NCBI GenBank assembly: GCA_036898135.1 | Contig: CM072511.1 | Span: forward strand, 26,737,564-26,801,563 | Source: Oncomelania hupensis | Lineage: Eukaryota > Mollusca > Gastropoda > Littorinimorpha > Pomatiopsidae | Length of the DNA stretch: 64,000 nucleotides | Direction of reading: 5' to 3' | Shown: one piece after another, positions 43,861 through 57,466 of the stretch | Position numbering within the stretch: the first letter of the stretch is position 1 | Layout of the letters: each line of letters begins with the position of its first letter | Translations under genes and position numbers: made by a program | Notes under the pieces: model-generated | The model's input: only the letters and a program-made list of their open reading frames with translations | Told to the model about the DNA's origin: nothing | Databases searched by the model: none

Positions 43861-43881
43861 CGGGTGACGATTTGGGTACAT
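43861..43881 (-). CDS. gro/TLE: Groucho/TLE co-repressor, exon 1 (initiator)
   Basis: ATG at 43881 encodes only MYPNRHP before a strong CCG|GTAAGTG donor. A short first coding exon beginning MYP...RHP is known from Drosophila Groucho, and the phase-0 join to GPPQPGQPF fits. The exon is too short to appear as an ORF. The 5' untranslated region and transcription start lie in 43882-44500 but cannot be placed exactly. Confidence 0.88.
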
Positions 43882-44500
43882 CGTGGTGGTTTTACTCCGA
43901 TCTGTGCAGTAGACTTAATCCCTGAACTTCACAAAAACACATACACATTCACAGCCGGACACTACTAGACCCTGGTATCCGTCAAGACAGCACAAACGCG
44001 CATACAAACACAAAGCGACTCGAGGCCGCAGCCATGATGAAAAGCTGTCGGGGTCAAATTGGTGTGTGTGTGAGCGCGAGATGAGAGAAGAGAGAGAAGG
44101 CTCGCTGCTCAAGCCGGCTATTTCCCTCTCTCAACTATCCACAAACTGACTAGGCCAGGAGTAACGCAGCTATCCCAACGTGTATCTAGCTCACTTGCCT
44201 ACACAAACCATCCAGCACAAAACTGAAGAAAATGACAGTAAAAAACGCGTGTGAACAGCTTGCTTTGAAGCACACACACTTGCTTACAATTCAGCCCGCC
44301 GTATTAGCTGACTGTAACAATGGAAAAGGGCAAACAGAATCGTCATCTAAGCCGACCGTTCATTGGCTGTATCACTGTATACACATTCAAGTAGAAGGCC
44401 GGCAAGGAACGATTGTAATGAGAGAGATTCAGCCAATCACTGAAGACTTCACACCAGAGGCGTCAAACCACTCCGCCCCAAACTTCTTCTTATGAATAAT
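43882..44500 (-). promoter_or_regulatory. Likely groucho 5' UTR and promoter region
   Basis: Sequence upstream of the first coding exon, with higher CpG content than the introns (for example GAGCGCGAG near 44073 and several CG words at 43980-44110) and purine-rich tracts. No TATA box is evident. The call rests on position only. Confidence 0.4.
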
Positions 44501-44801
44501 TTTCCTGTCACTCAAAATCACGTGCTCAACAACTTGTTTGCAGAGCAATTGCAAAATCGAAAATATTTGCCAAAGGAAATTTTACGTACAAACTCAACCT
44601 TTTCAAGGAAGCTTTTAACAGTTATTTCGTTAACACATGACAAAAGCTTCCCAAATCATTAAAGTACGGATTTTGTTTTTCTAGTTTGAAGACATATTAC
44701 CAAGAAACTTGATCGCGACACTTCTCTAAATACCAATTTGAGGAGCCTAAGGACGGAAATTGTTAACTTTAATTTTCTCAGTTTAGTTGACGACGATTTA
44801 G

Positions 44802-44914
<113 letters not shown>

Positions 44915-45069
44915 ATATAATTTATTTATTTAGTTACATTCGTTTTATCATTATAATAAATAATTATAATGAACATGGACGTTTAACACGTTGATAAGCT
45001 TTCTTCTTAGTAGCCTACGGCTGGGACCTAACCTTCGTTGCTGGGACTAATCGACTGGTGGTGTGCATG

Positions 45070-45075
<6 letters not shown>

Positions 45076-45119
<44 letters not shown>
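45076..45119. repeat. (ATC)n microsatellite
   Basis: Fourteen or so CAT/ATC units in tandem. Confidence 0.95.
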
Positions 45120-45504
45120 CTGCAACCATCATTAGGCCTATCCATCATCACCTTTATTTTTTAATTTGTTTTTTACTAGTTCGAAATTGTTTAATGTCAC
45201 TATTTTTGGTTTCCTGTACTTAATTCTTCAGTATACTAGGTACTTCAACTCATGGTCAATCATTCTGTGGCAGTCAGTTGGTCAGTCTGTCAGTCGATTG
45301 TTCCGTCGGTCGGTATTTCACTTGTCTGTTTAAAACACCTTTTTTTCTTTAGGTATGCGCGTTTGTGTATTTTCTCAAAAATTATTCGACCGCTTTTCAT
45401 TATTTTTTTAATGGGCAAATACTTAAAACTATATAGCTCAGTCCTTATAAGCCGTAATAAGCTCTTTGGTTATTCAGAATAGCGACCGCTGGCGAGAATG
45501 AACA

Positions 45505-46213
45505 AGGGAGACAAACATTCTTTAGGTTGTGATTGTCTCGTCTATGAAACCGGAGTTAAATGACAGCATCTGAACATCATCCTTATTGAAAGCTATCCTT
45601 CTGGGTTAAAGGTGAAAATAGGAAAGATTTATCTCCCCCTTCTCTGCTGCCAAAAGTTTATCTTTGTGGGATTGTGCCATATATGGCCACGTCGCTGTGT
45701 TCTCAGTTTGTCAGTGTATCAGCTGGGATTGCTGAAAATCAAGTGTCTGATTTCTAATAGCCCTGTTAAAACTTACCTAGGCTGCAACCTTAGATTTTAT
45801 AAATAGTTTTGGATATAAAGTCTTTTTCCAAAAGATGGGTTCCTTCCCCTTTCTGTTGCCCGCCAGCCCATTTGTGGATAATTGTTTCGCGTGAAAATGC
45901 TTTCTTTACCTCCGGACTTCACTCAATCATCTTCGTATAGGCTATTGGAAATCAGACACCTGATTTTCAAAATGCCCAGCTGATACGCTGACGAGCTGAG
46001 AACCCAGCGATAATGGCCATTTGTATCTATGGCACAAGGCAACAAATATAATAAACCTTTGGCAGCAGAAAAGGGGAGATAAGTCTTTCCTATTTACACC
46101 TTTAACCCAGGAGGATAACTTCCAATAACAATTATGTCCAGGATGCTATTATTTAGCTACAGTCCCCCTTTCATAGGCGAGACAATCACGACTTAAAGTA
46201 TTTTTGTCTCAGA
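45505..46213. mobile_element. Foldback (palindromic) MITE-like element
   Basis: The left arm, about 45505-45765, and the right arm, about 45945-46213, are inverted copies. GAGACAAA...GTGATTGTCTCG..CTATGAAA is read at the left and, in reverse complement, at the right. Further shared blocks are GGGTTAAAGGTG, ATAGGAAAGA, CTGCTGCCAAA, GTATCAGCTGGG and GTCTGATTTC. The arms differ by scattered substitutions and indels. Two single-arm relatives occur at about 52560-52720 and 52925-53060 (GCTGAGAACAC...GGCAGCAG). No coding capacity, so it is non-autonomous. Confidence 0.75.
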
Positions 46214-46239
46214 CTGTATAATTCCTATATATGCACTTT

Positions 46240-46302
46240 CTCAAAGGTCAGGTTCGGCGAGGAGGTCCGCCATTTTCTAAACAGGTTTTATGCTGTATCT
46301 CA

Positions 46303-46371
<69 letters not shown>

Positions 46372-46735
46372 GAATTTTTATATAGCGGGTACTCCAGCCT
46401 ATGACCAGACTCACCACGCTTTACATTGTCATTACATATAAATGCATGCACTCGATCAAACATCGCTTTTGCTACGATACACCTAAAGACGGAACAGTAA
46501 AGATACAAACTATTTACAACTGTGTACACAAATGACAAAAAAGACAGAAATAGACTATTTACAACTATGTACACAAATGGCAAAAAATACAGAAATTGAA
46601 TAGCAAAAATCCTATTCACAGCTATTTATATGCCCGGTTAGACCCAGGAAGAAAAACAGTATAAATATTTACAGCCGTGTATACACTTACGGATCAGACA
46701 TAGACAAAAGAGGAGAGAATGGCAGCGGGATACAA
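46240..46735 (-). repeat. Dispersed repeat with (TTA)n 3' tail, copy 1
   Basis: On the minus strand it ends in GGTGAGTCTGGTCATAGGCTGG, then ATACCCGCTATATAAA-type sequence, and an AAT/TTA microsatellite (46304-46369). The body matches 62325-62698 in opposite orientation (shared GTGTACACGGCTGTAAATA-like and ATTCTCTCCTCTTTTGTC words). A TATATAAA-plus-TTA-repeat terminus is usual for invertebrate LINE or SINE 3' ends. Confidence 0.7.
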
Positions 46736-47149
46736 TTGTCAAAACAGATAACTATGGACAAAATGTAACTTACATATAGTTTCATGTTTTTGCTTCTTTA
46801 GGTTAAATGGATGCGCTGAATACCTCCACGAAAATAATATTAACACAGTTGAAATACTGGTTTTTGGCTGTATTAATTGTTTGTGGAAATATATTTGAAT
46901 GGGTTGCCATCTTGTTTTGGATTTTAGTCTGCCTTCGCTTTAACAAAAATTGCTTCTTGTTGTTCTTGTTTTTAATCTGATGAATAAAATTTGATACAAC
47001 AACAAAAAGTTGTTTAAATACTTTTAACTAAGTTTCAAGATCGATGTTCTTATACTGCACTCAGGTTGCTTGAACGGAAACAATTCGTGGCGTCCTTTTT
47101 TTCCTCTCTCCAAAAAGCTCTCCTCCCCCTTCTCTTTTATCTGTCTGTC

Positions 47150-47190
<41 letters not shown>

Positions 47191-47873
47191 CTACTCCCCT
47201 ATCCACCCTCCACCATCCAAACACAATCTCTCTCTAATCATTTCCATTTCTACCATGATTCCGGTCGCTGATAAAATTCATTTGGACCAGAGAAACAGTT
47301 CCGCTGACAGTCACATAAAATAGATCAATAGTGGTGTGTTTATCATACGAGTTTGAAAACGTTTGCTGCTGCTGCTGTTGTTGTTTGTTTGTTTGTTTGT
47401 TGTTTTTACTTGTTCGGTACGATGTTGGAAGGTTATTCGTCGATCCTTTACACAATATATTCTTTGACATAGTATGTGGCATGCGTGGCATTGACCATCA
47501 ACAATAAATAATCGCCACTGTGTCACTGTTTATGCTTACACCACAGAAAGGACTGTGGTTATTAATTTTAGTTGAGGCACCCAGGGTTGTACAGGGTGTG
47601 GGGCTGCTCTCCCAGGAAAGAGGTCGAGTCGGTTTTCATTAAAACTACGAAACTACAGCTTTTGGGGAGAGGGAAATGCGGGATGGGAGAGGGGTTAGGG
47701 TGAAGAGGGGGATAGGGGGGAGGGGTGGCGACATAATGCCTTGATCGCCAGATAGGTCTGAAGTTACAGGTAGGGCATAAATACGCAAACAATTTAATGC
47801 TGAAATCACTCTATCCCCAAATCCCCTCGGTCTGGGGTAGGAGAGATTAGGGTGCAATCGGGACTTTGTTATT

Positions 47874-48275
<402 letters not shown>

Positions 48276-48938
48276 CGAACCATCGTCATCAACGTAATCC
48301 ACTCTCAGATAATGGAGAAAAAAAAGTTACAGTTTTTAAACTACTGCCACAAAGACTTCAAGGAAAAGAGGGGAGAGATGGATAGGGGTAGGGGTGGAGG
48401 ATATAAAGCTAACAGCCTGATAGTAAAAGGGAACAAACACAAATCCAATCGAAGTCTTTTACCAAACAGTCAATTTATTCCGGTCGCCATCTTCAAGTCG
48501 GAAAATAGATCATTTCATCTCAAATAGTTATCATTTATTATAAATCGCGTGGGTGTGGCTTGATTTTAAAATATAAAAAAAATCATGAAAAAAGACAAAG
48601 AGTAAAGGCCAAACTAGGCAATATTTATGGGAGGGGGAAAGAAGGGGATAAGGGGGGGGGAGTAAAGTGAAGGAGGGGGGACGACAAATTTGACCACGCA
48701 ATTTTTAAGATACACTACAATTTGAGTCTACTACCCTTTCGTGACATAACCTTACAAATACTTCTCCGGATCTTTAATCCAGACGGCGGAGTCTTTTCAA
48801 ACATCAGGCCGAAGTGTTCTCTACAAGACGATGCAAAATATAATTTGTGACAATAGGCCTATTAATTTTGGAGTGGGTAATTTTGTCATCAAAGGGTAGT
48901 GTAGGCTTCTAAGCTAGCTTAATCATGCCCACTGAACA

Positions 48939-49128
48939 TGAACACTGAGGTTTAACGTCTACACCCACCATTGGCGATATGGCAGACGTGGATAACCATC
49001 CCAGGGAACAAGATGTAGGGACCTGAATCAACACTGAACCACCAGAGCAATCATAGTGCTATAATGGACAGTGAAAAATGGCCACTTTTTATTTAGCTTA
49101 CCACGGGATTCGCACTGAATGCCTTTTA
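48939..49128 (-). mobile_element. tRNA-derived SINE fragment
   Basis: Shares the block from TTTAACGTCTACACCCACCA to GGCCACTTTTTATTT with the copy at 62889-63124, including GCGATATGGCAGAC and ACCACCAGAGCAATCAT. The tRNA-like head is truncated, so no complete pol III promoter remains. Confidence 0.75.
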
Positions 49129-49419
49129 CTAAATGCTGAATCAATCTCAGATAGGCTACAGAATTTCTTGCCCTAAAAATAGTAGTCTACGTCAGGATGC
49201 TATAGACACATGGGTGTTTTTCTCTTAAAACGCGGCGATCTGTAGGCTAACTAACATACACTCTCACGTGTTATACTCGCACTCTTAATATAGACCTAAC
49301 AAACATCGCTCAAAAGATGTGAGCAGGGAGACAGAGGAAAACAATATAGTATACAATGAACTCATACTTGAAACATCGATCTCGCATAAAACATCTGTTG
49401 CTGACGCGCGCACGCACGT

Positions 49420-49458
49420 ACACGCACGCACACACACGCACACACACACACACACACC
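49420..49458. repeat. (CA)n microsatellite
   Basis: CA-rich repeat with CG interruptions in its left half. Confidence 0.9.
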
Positions 49459-49542
49459 AACGGCCACATTCGCACTCAACCCTCAACCTAGGTACAGAAA
49501 CAAGCACTGAAGTGCAGATCGATGTCTGAAACAAAGACTCCA

Positions 49543-49543
49543 A

Positions 49544-49590
<47 letters not shown>

Positions 49591-49628
49591 GATTAATAAT
49601 AATGATAATAAAATAAATAAATAACTAA

Positions 49629-49693
<65 letters not shown>

Positions 49694-49735
49694 GTAATAA
49701 TAATAATAATAATAAGAGTAATAATAATAATAAAT
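49543..49735. repeat. (AAT)n microsatellite
   Basis: About 190 bp of AAT units with GAT, AAAT and AGT interruptions. Confidence 0.96.
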
Positions 49736-50241
49736 TGTAAAAAAAAATAAAATAAAATAAGAATGTTAAACAATGTAACAAAGCAAAATGTTTGTTTTAG
49801 CTGGGTCCGGGTTTTGCAATTATATATCATACATGTCATATGCCTATGTTGTATTTCCGTTCAAGTTTAGCCTAAGGGCTACATTGCACCAATACAATAG
49901 CGTCGAGTTATTGTCGTTTAAAAATTCCGACGACAGATATTATAGTTAATGCTTCATTTGCTTAACACTCAAATGACAACTTAGCGGCGACAATTAACCG
50001 CAACAACGAACTCTGCGATTTGTAATAACATTGTGAATATCTAATGAGATCACGTGCTTTTGACAGCTCTCGTCAAACCCAAACCACGCCTCTTTGATTA
50101 TCTAAAAACGTTGTCGAGGAAAGAAACGGCACGCGCTAAAAGCGCACTACAAATTAACAGTAGGCTTACGCTATTGTAGTTGTCAGAAAGTCTCCTCTCT
50201 GAAAATCCTTACCGGGAAGAGAGGGGACTATAAACTGATTT

Positions 50242-50262
50242 AAAAAAAAAAAAAAAAAAAAA
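50242..50262. repeat. Poly(A) run
   Basis: A homopolymer of about 20 bases. Confidence 0.9.
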
Positions 50263-53200
50263 TGTAGTTGGCTTGTGCTGCAAAACACATGAGCGAATGG
50301 TAATGATTATGATTACGTTTTATTAGATAACAAGTAATTTCACGGTTCTCTTTATAATAGCGTTCTCGCACGCAGCCTGGTCAGCTGAAGCAGAACAGAC
50401 TCGTACGCTTGTTAGGCCCTATTATTTTATAGTTTTAGTAGGCCTAATAGTGATTTGATTCTGGATGTGATTTAAGAGGCACAGTGATAATTGTACTGCA
50501 TTCATATACATCACTGGGTGACTGGGGTAATTCCAGACGCTGAGCTGTCAATTTGACATCATAATCCACATTCCGCACAATCACTCGGTCACCATCAAAA
50601 CCCGCTTCCTCGATCCGAACCTCTCCAGCCGCATTATCATTATTCTCTCTCCTCCCCAAGTATATTTTAGTCTCATTGTTACCACCACCCCCACTCCACC
50701 CCCCGCCCACACACACGCCAACACATTCCCTTTTTAGTCCTCTCTCTCCTCCTCATAATTCTTCATTATTCTCCCCTCGCACACCCACCTTCCACTCCCT
50801 CTTTCTCAGTTTGTCTCGTGTTTGCTGAAGAGCTGCTTAGAGGAAGCTGAGCGCTGCATTATTGACAAGGCAATGGAAGCTGCGATAGCACAACGTCGCA
50901 AGATAAATATTATACAAAATATTGTTTGCTCTCGCCGCGCTGATCAAATATTTGCACACACCGCTTCCCTCGCGGATGGGGCCTTCCCACAACGACAATC
51001 AGCACTATTTGCAAAGCTACAGAGTGGGCGGGTGAGGAGGATGGAGGGTTTAGTAGGGAGGAAAAGGGCTTGTAAGAAAGGGTCAGGCAGACCATAAGAA
51101 CAGAATCGTTTAAAATTGTTTATACCTTCACTAAGAGAAAGAACACATTTGTGGAAGACAGAATTACAGAAATGAGGAAGTAAGAAAGAGTGGTGGGGTG
51201 GGGGGGGGGAGGAGAGAGTGAGGTGAAAGAGGGGGAGAAGGGGTGAGGGGTTGGGGGAAAGAACAAAATGACGTAAAAATCGAGGGAAAGATTAGCCTAC
51301 AATTCAATCCGAACCCAATTTGCTATGGAAGATGATCGAAGAAGGATAGCGAAAAAATCCGTTAATGAGGCACGAAGTGGAGCTATAGGAAGAACTATTC
51401 CGTCGAAGTTTGTTTGTTGGGGAGGATGTTCGAAACTGCTGGTGGGGGGTGATGGTGGGGAGAAAAAAGGCCGAGTCCGAACTGCGGGTGAGGAGATAAG
51501 GGAGGGGGAGGTGAGCAGGAAAGGGTGGGGGTGGGGGAGAAAGGGACAAGGTGTCAGTGTCAGGGCTGTTTGTATCCTGCAGCGATAATGAATTATTTCC
51601 TTAGTTCACAGCTGTGAAGTCAGTGGCCCGAGACCATCACGTCTTGAGGCTTGCGACCCCTTGTTAAGTAAACGTTAACAATCTTGCCATTTGTTGAAAA
51701 CTACTTCAAGTCACAAACCAACTAGCCTAAGAAAAGCTCGTTCAATTTCTAGTGCTCCGCATAAAATACACGTGATGGGTATTATTTGATGAAAACATTT
51801 GAAAAGTTTTAATATGTGCGTACAAGCAAACAGTTGAGATTGAGTGGTAGCCTAATTTATAAAATTGAAAGAGGTGGTATCGTTCCCAGTTCGAAGACGT
51901 AAACTTTCACGGGCGAGGCCTTATTCTTAAGTTAACATTACCAGTAACAATCAACAGCACGATCTACACGACTGACCAAATATTGACCCCAGTACTTCAG
52001 GCTTGGGGACGATCGAGTATCCGGCTGTTGCATCAGAGTTAGTCGAGTACTAAAGTAGGGTCCGATAACTATCAGTTTAGACCCGTTTACCTATGATTAG
52101 TTACAGATGCCCCAGTGGGTATTAGATAGCGTACGTCCTTAAAAATAATACTGAATGTCAGAGATCTATCACACCAGTCAAACGTTTAAGGCGTAGAACA
52201 GATCTCAACAGTTTCCAATACTCATTGTGACATCATTGTGGAAGCTCAACTGGTAAGGAAGGCACTCTGGGTTGTTGACTGATTGGATCGCGATAGGCAC
52301 ACACTACTTGATCCCTGTGTTGTTATTAGCTTGTGTTGTTAGTAGGATTATAGTTATAGCAAGGTATAGGCTACATATTTTTGGCAATGTATTTTCTTTC
52401 AACAAGTCAGGATCCTTCTCATTTACGCTGCCAACCAGCCAGTCATATTGTGGATACTTTTTTTTAGTAGGAAGAAGTTTTTCACGAGGACCTCATTTAG
52501 GCGTTTTGTAATGCATCTAAAAATAATTCCCTCGATTTTCACCAAGCCCCGCTGATTACACTGCCGAGCTGAGAACACAGAGAAATGGCCTTCTGTAGTC
52601 AATCTATGGCACACATCCACAAACGCAAATCATTGGCAGCAGTAAAGGGGGGATGGGTCTTTCCTATCACTTCCCTCATTCTCCAAAAGGATAGCATCTA
52701 TCAAGGATTTAAAGATGTTATCTTATCAATAAGCCCTAGTCGATCCCCCATCTCTTTAGCCGAGGCCCTACTCGTGTTCTACATCAACTGATTATAGAAA
52801 GACGTTTGTGAGTGTACCGACTTCGCCGTACAGTGTCTATTTAGGAAAGTACCAAGGACTACTAAATGAATTTAGTAGTCCTTGGAAAGTACGAAAGTAC
52901 ATTACGCCTATCAGTCACTAGGTTTGCAGAGCTGAGAACACGGCGAAATGGCCACCTGTATCTATGGCACCGTTCAACTCATACCTCTGGCAGCAGAGAT
53001 GGGGAAATATAAATCTTTCCTAACGTTCCTTTGTTTTCTGGAGGAAGGATAGCAACTAATGAAGACTACATCCAAGATGTTGTCATTTGACCAAGAGGTC
53101 ATTATTAGATCGGATTTGACTCCAGTCTCACTTCTTTAGGGGAGATAACTACTAAGCACTGCAAAGGGGCGCAAACTGTGCATCAGAGATTGCTGATTGA

Positions 53201-54338
53201 AATGCCAACACTCGTGCTTGTGTAGGCCTACGTATGTGTGGGTATATGATTGTAGACCTAAGCGGATGTTGCATGATACGATGCATGATTTAAGTCCCCT
53301 ATATGCCAAGTGTGTCCGGGGACGTTAATCTACTCGCCTGCCTGCATGATATCCACTGATGACTGAAAGTCGCCCACGATTGTGAGGTCATGGGAAATTT
53401 GAACTCAGTATACCTACCATCCTTGACTTGAACATATTTCGGGCTGAAGGTCGTCAGTAAGTGAAATAACTTGGCAAATGCTGTCGTAAACACACCAAAT
53501 GTGAACTCGTTCAAGCATAGACTTGGTAGTCTGAAGAGCGATCACTTGAACCACCCCTAGTTTGCACCCTAATGATAAAAATTAATGCTCATCTAGCGAG
53601 CGACTGCGAACAGGAGGAGCAAAAAAACACTCAAGGTCTTTGTGTTCTCGAAGATCTGTAAGCATGAAGGTGGTGTGTGACCACCAGTTTTCAACACCCT
53701 GGGTAGAAAATGCCATGCAGTGGTCCTATTTGTCAGTGATCGCGTTAGGGATTTGGAAACCCCGTAATGACCCTGACGATAAACCATTTTCACCAAACAA
53801 CCGCTGTCAAAGACGGTTCCAGAACACTGACATGAAGATGCATAACTTTATATAGAATCGAGTTTATGTCTCAGTATGTAAAACAGACACAAAAATCAGT
53901 GCATGAAAACCAGCCCCGAGACCGACAGTTGAAAAAGATTTCTGTAATCTTGTAACAAATGGTTGACAGCCCGTCGAATGACAGGAGGTCGAAATTCAAC
54001 AAATATTAATTACCTCTTAAGGAATAATGACAGGCGTTTAACATTGCTCAAAGAAATTATGAACACAGACGTAAAAAATATGAGAAATAAAATGTAAAAA
54101 TGAATTATGGACATATAAATACTCTGTCGGTCCACCTCTTCTTGTTTTGGCCACCCGTTGCAATGTGCTAAGTATTCAACCTCCTGTCATTTGACGAACT
54201 GTCGGCTCACCATGTTATTTGCTGGTTAGAGTGAACTGTGTTACAGTTCCCTGTGATAAACCATGTTCTTCGCAATATGCTACCATATTGGGTGGAGCAC
54301 ACCCTCTTAAAATACAGACGTGTAGGGTTATGTGGATA

Positions 54339-54340
<2 letters not shown>

Positions 54341-54411
<71 letters not shown>
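54341..54411. repeat. (GA)n microsatellite
   Basis: About 70 bp of AG repeat. Confidence 0.96.
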
Positions 54412-54416
<5 letters not shown>

Positions 54417-54657
54417 AATACAAAACACAGATTCAAATATAAAAACCACAGAGTTAAAGCTGAAATGTATTATCCAAACCATCACATATCTGACAGCAAA
54501 ATCACAATCAAAAACCTGAAAAGCTAAATAGCGTTACTAAAACCAGTATTCCTGCAAATGGTTTAAATATTATTTCCTAAGATGTAATCATTATTTTCTT
54601 GATTCAAGATTCTGGTTTTCCATATTTTGAACATCTCCTACACCCTTCACTACTCCC

Positions 54658-54696
54658 TCCCCCCCCCCCCCCCCCCCCAAAAAAAAAAAAAAAAAA
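54658..54696. repeat. Poly(C)/poly(A) run
   Basis: About 20 C followed by about 18 A. Assembly length is likely unreliable here. Confidence 0.9.
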
Positions 54697-55000
54697 TATT
54701 CGTATTAAGTCTCAAGTTATTCTCAAAACAATCAAAATTAGTTATTAGGCACAACACTCTGAACCATTAAACACCATTCTTACTTATTTTGATGTAAGAA
54801 AACAGGTTTTAAAGCTTGCCCCATTGAACGTATTGTACATCTTCCCACTGGACCATTTATCCAGTTTTGTTGAAACTCAGAAATGCTTGCAGGTGATACA
54901 GAGGTTATACAACATGTAAATGAAAATTGGCAGCATCAATGTAGATTCCAGCAAATTTGTGCTTTAATTTCACTGGTGCAAAACTGTATGCTAAACCGTG

Positions 55001-55592
55001 ATTGATTGATTGATTGATTGATTGATTTATTGTTGCTTTAGGTCCAGCGGACTCTTCCGAGCCAAATCAGGACCAGACAACCCCCGATCCGCATAAAAGA
55101 TCTGTTGAAACAACCCCAGTGGGAAAATTGAATGCCCTCCACCGGCCAGTCACTTTACAATAAAGACATCCCACGCGAGGGACGGCTGAGGGTTGACCTC
55201 AACTACGCGAACCCCCGGTTACAAAAACAAAATAGAATACAAACATCATTATAAATCATCAACAAAACGCATACATATAAAATGCCTATAGTGCTAAATA
55301 GTACAATCATAGGAAGCCCTAGTGACCACCCGGCAGAAAGCGTCCAACACTCCCAAGCTGATCCAACAGACCTCATACACAAACAAGGAGTCTTGTCCAG
55401 GAAGAGTTTTCAAGAAAAAAGGTAGGTCATTGATCTAGCGAAGAAGAAGATAGTATAGCAGAGTGAAGGACAGAGCAGGAATAGGAAAGAGTAAATGAGG
55501 AAGACAGCGACAGTGGGAATTTAAAGCACTAAATTTCCATAAAGTGGGGATACTATTTATACTGAAAACCCCCGGCACTCCAACGGGGGTAC
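55001..55592 (-). mobile_element. 580-bp dispersed repeat family, copy A
   Basis: In minus sense it starts CCCCCGTTGGAGTGCCGGGG, has TATAAATAG about 25 bp later, and ends at the word GGACCTAAAGCAACAAT before an (ATTG)n tract (plus strand, 55001-55030). It matches copies at 58163-58725 and 61613-62190 along its whole length. A fixed 5' end with a TATA-like box and a microsatellite 3' end suggest a non-autonomous retroposon. No long frame is shared by the copies. Confidence 0.7.
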
Positions 55593-55593
55593 T

Positions 55594-55703
55594 GTTGCCA
55601 CAGTGAATCTGTCTTGCCTATAAAGGAAAGACAGGTTTTCAACTGTGGCTTTCACTTTTCCCTTTATAGGTTTGAACAATCTACAGTGGCAAGATTGCTC
55701 ATG
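55594..55703. repeat. Short imperfect inverted repeat (MITE-like)
   Basis: TTGCCACAGTG...CCTATAAAGG at the left is mirrored by CCTTTATAGG...CTACAGTGGCAA at the right, about 35-nt arms around 35 nt. It abuts the 5' end of repeat copy A. Confidence 0.5.
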
Positions 55704-57094
55704 ACCCCAAGGGGTATAAACCGTGATACATCTTGTTAAATCATATCAGTTTAAAAATAAGTTCAGCTGTACTCTTGTAATGATTCTGTCAGTAAGTGAT
55801 ACAATAATTTGCAAAGAAATATGTTAGCACACGACCAAAAAAAAAAACCAACAAAACAATCACATCAAACATTTAAAAAATAATAACACAAGCTCAATCA
55901 ACAGATCAGGGGCCTGGGCTTGAAAACAATACACAATCCATCAATCGCTATGCCCTTCTCATGCAGTACTTTACACACAATATCACATTAAGCCAAGCTC
56001 TCACTTGAACTGAGGTCATGTCAAGAAGTTGAGGTCAGTAGTATGAATCTATATGGCGATTATTCATTAATCTCTTATCACAAACTTTCAAATCAATTTC
56101 TGCCCACATACAGACGACAACAGTCAACAGTGTCAGAGCAGTGTTCTGCTGTGGAAAATGACCAGTGACAAGAGTCAAACTGGCAGGCAACTGCGGTTTA
56201 GCTATGATGCATACGCCAAGTTACTTCGGTAAGTCAAAAGAACGGGAGTCCTAAATTGTTAAGAATTATCAGAGCACCACCGTACTCTGTACTTCTGGCT
56301 GTAGTTGTCTGAGCTTTGCAACATATAAACCAAGTATCTGCAAAGTTATGTATTAATAAAAACCTTAACTGCTAGGAAACAAGGGTGTGTGTGTGTGTTA
56401 GCAGACGTGATGACAACTTCAAACAACGTCAGTGATAATTTACAGCACTCATCAGTCAACGTGATGTTGGCATAAATGGGATATGAAATCTAAATAACAT
56501 TCTGACTTTAAACTTCTTTTTTTTAAGCTGCTAAATGTTTAACAGTGCTTCGACATTCCTTGATTCACCCACCTGCCATCATCAAAACGCCACCTCACCA
56601 TCATCGCTGTCTCATTACAAACTGTCACCAGAAGATATGCGGTCACTATTGGTATAGTTACTATCTTCTTTCATACACTTCATAGAGGTGTATTTACGAG
56701 CTTATCTTGAGTAAAGTCAGCATAGGCAAACTACCCATAACTGCCAAAATGATGATACAGCATCATGTGGTCACGGTGTGGATGTCTGCATCTATCAGCA
56801 GTTGCTTTCCACCTCAATTTCTTTTTTTAAATCTTTTTCGCTCAAAAGTCAGAAGCTGTTTTCAGGGCACTGGCTTGTACAAGTCCAGGCTTTCTGATGA
56901 CGACTTTCATTTATTTGTACAGTTCGCCTACTGAGACATTTTATCTGCTGAAGGTTTCTGAGCACAGGTTGACTCAAGTGTCAAGAGGCACCTCTCACTA
57001 AGTTATGGACATAGTGTGGCCCAAAGGTAAGCAGAGACTACCAGACATCGCTTGGTCAATACTGTAGGAAACACCACCATGTTGTAGTCTGTAT

Positions 57095-57162
57095 TCATCC
57101 CTTGCTCTGCCAAATCTGTCGCCACTTGCTCACAAAATCCTTGATCATCTCAATGGACACCC
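57095..57162 (-). CDS. SMG5: SMG5 nonsense-mediated-decay factor, last exon
   Basis: After the acceptor TGCTGCAG the exon gives the end of a Gly codon split with the previous exon, then VSIEMIKDFVSKWRQIWQ and SKG, with TGA at 57097-57095. Phase fits the preceding donor exactly (G|GG). The exon is too short to appear as an ORF. SMG5 dimerises with SMG7, binds phosphorylated UPF1 and recruits decay enzymes in the cytoplasm. The C-terminal helix after the PIN fold is typical of the family. Polyadenylation is expected below 57,094 but no convincing signal was assigned. Confidence 0.85.
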
Positions 57163-57466
57163 CTGCAGCAACAAGGCAATTTAATCAAATTTGAAGTGTT
57201 CACTGCCAACATCAACATTTTCACGAATACAAAATCATATCCAAATCCAGCTCACTAATACAAAATCATATCCAAATCCATTTGTCTGATACCCCAGCCA
57301 AAAGCAACAAGAACCTTGCAATACAGTTTCACTGCAGCAAAAGAGCAAATTACCAATGTATTGTATAAAAATGGCTTCCTGCATCTATTACCTCAGTAAA
57401 AGAGATTATTAAACATTATATTTACATGCTGCAAGCAAACAAGACTTGAAGAACAACACATACTAC
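57163..57466 (-). other. SMG5 last intron
   Basis: 304 bp with GTAGTATG donor and TGCAG acceptor. It holds a short tandem duplication, TAATACAAAATCATATCCAA-like, near 57226-57280. Confidence 0.8.

Noticed and set aside
49483..49839. Hydrophobic Leu/Ile-rich minus frames that look like membrane proteins
   Set aside because: They derive from the AAT/ATT microsatellite.
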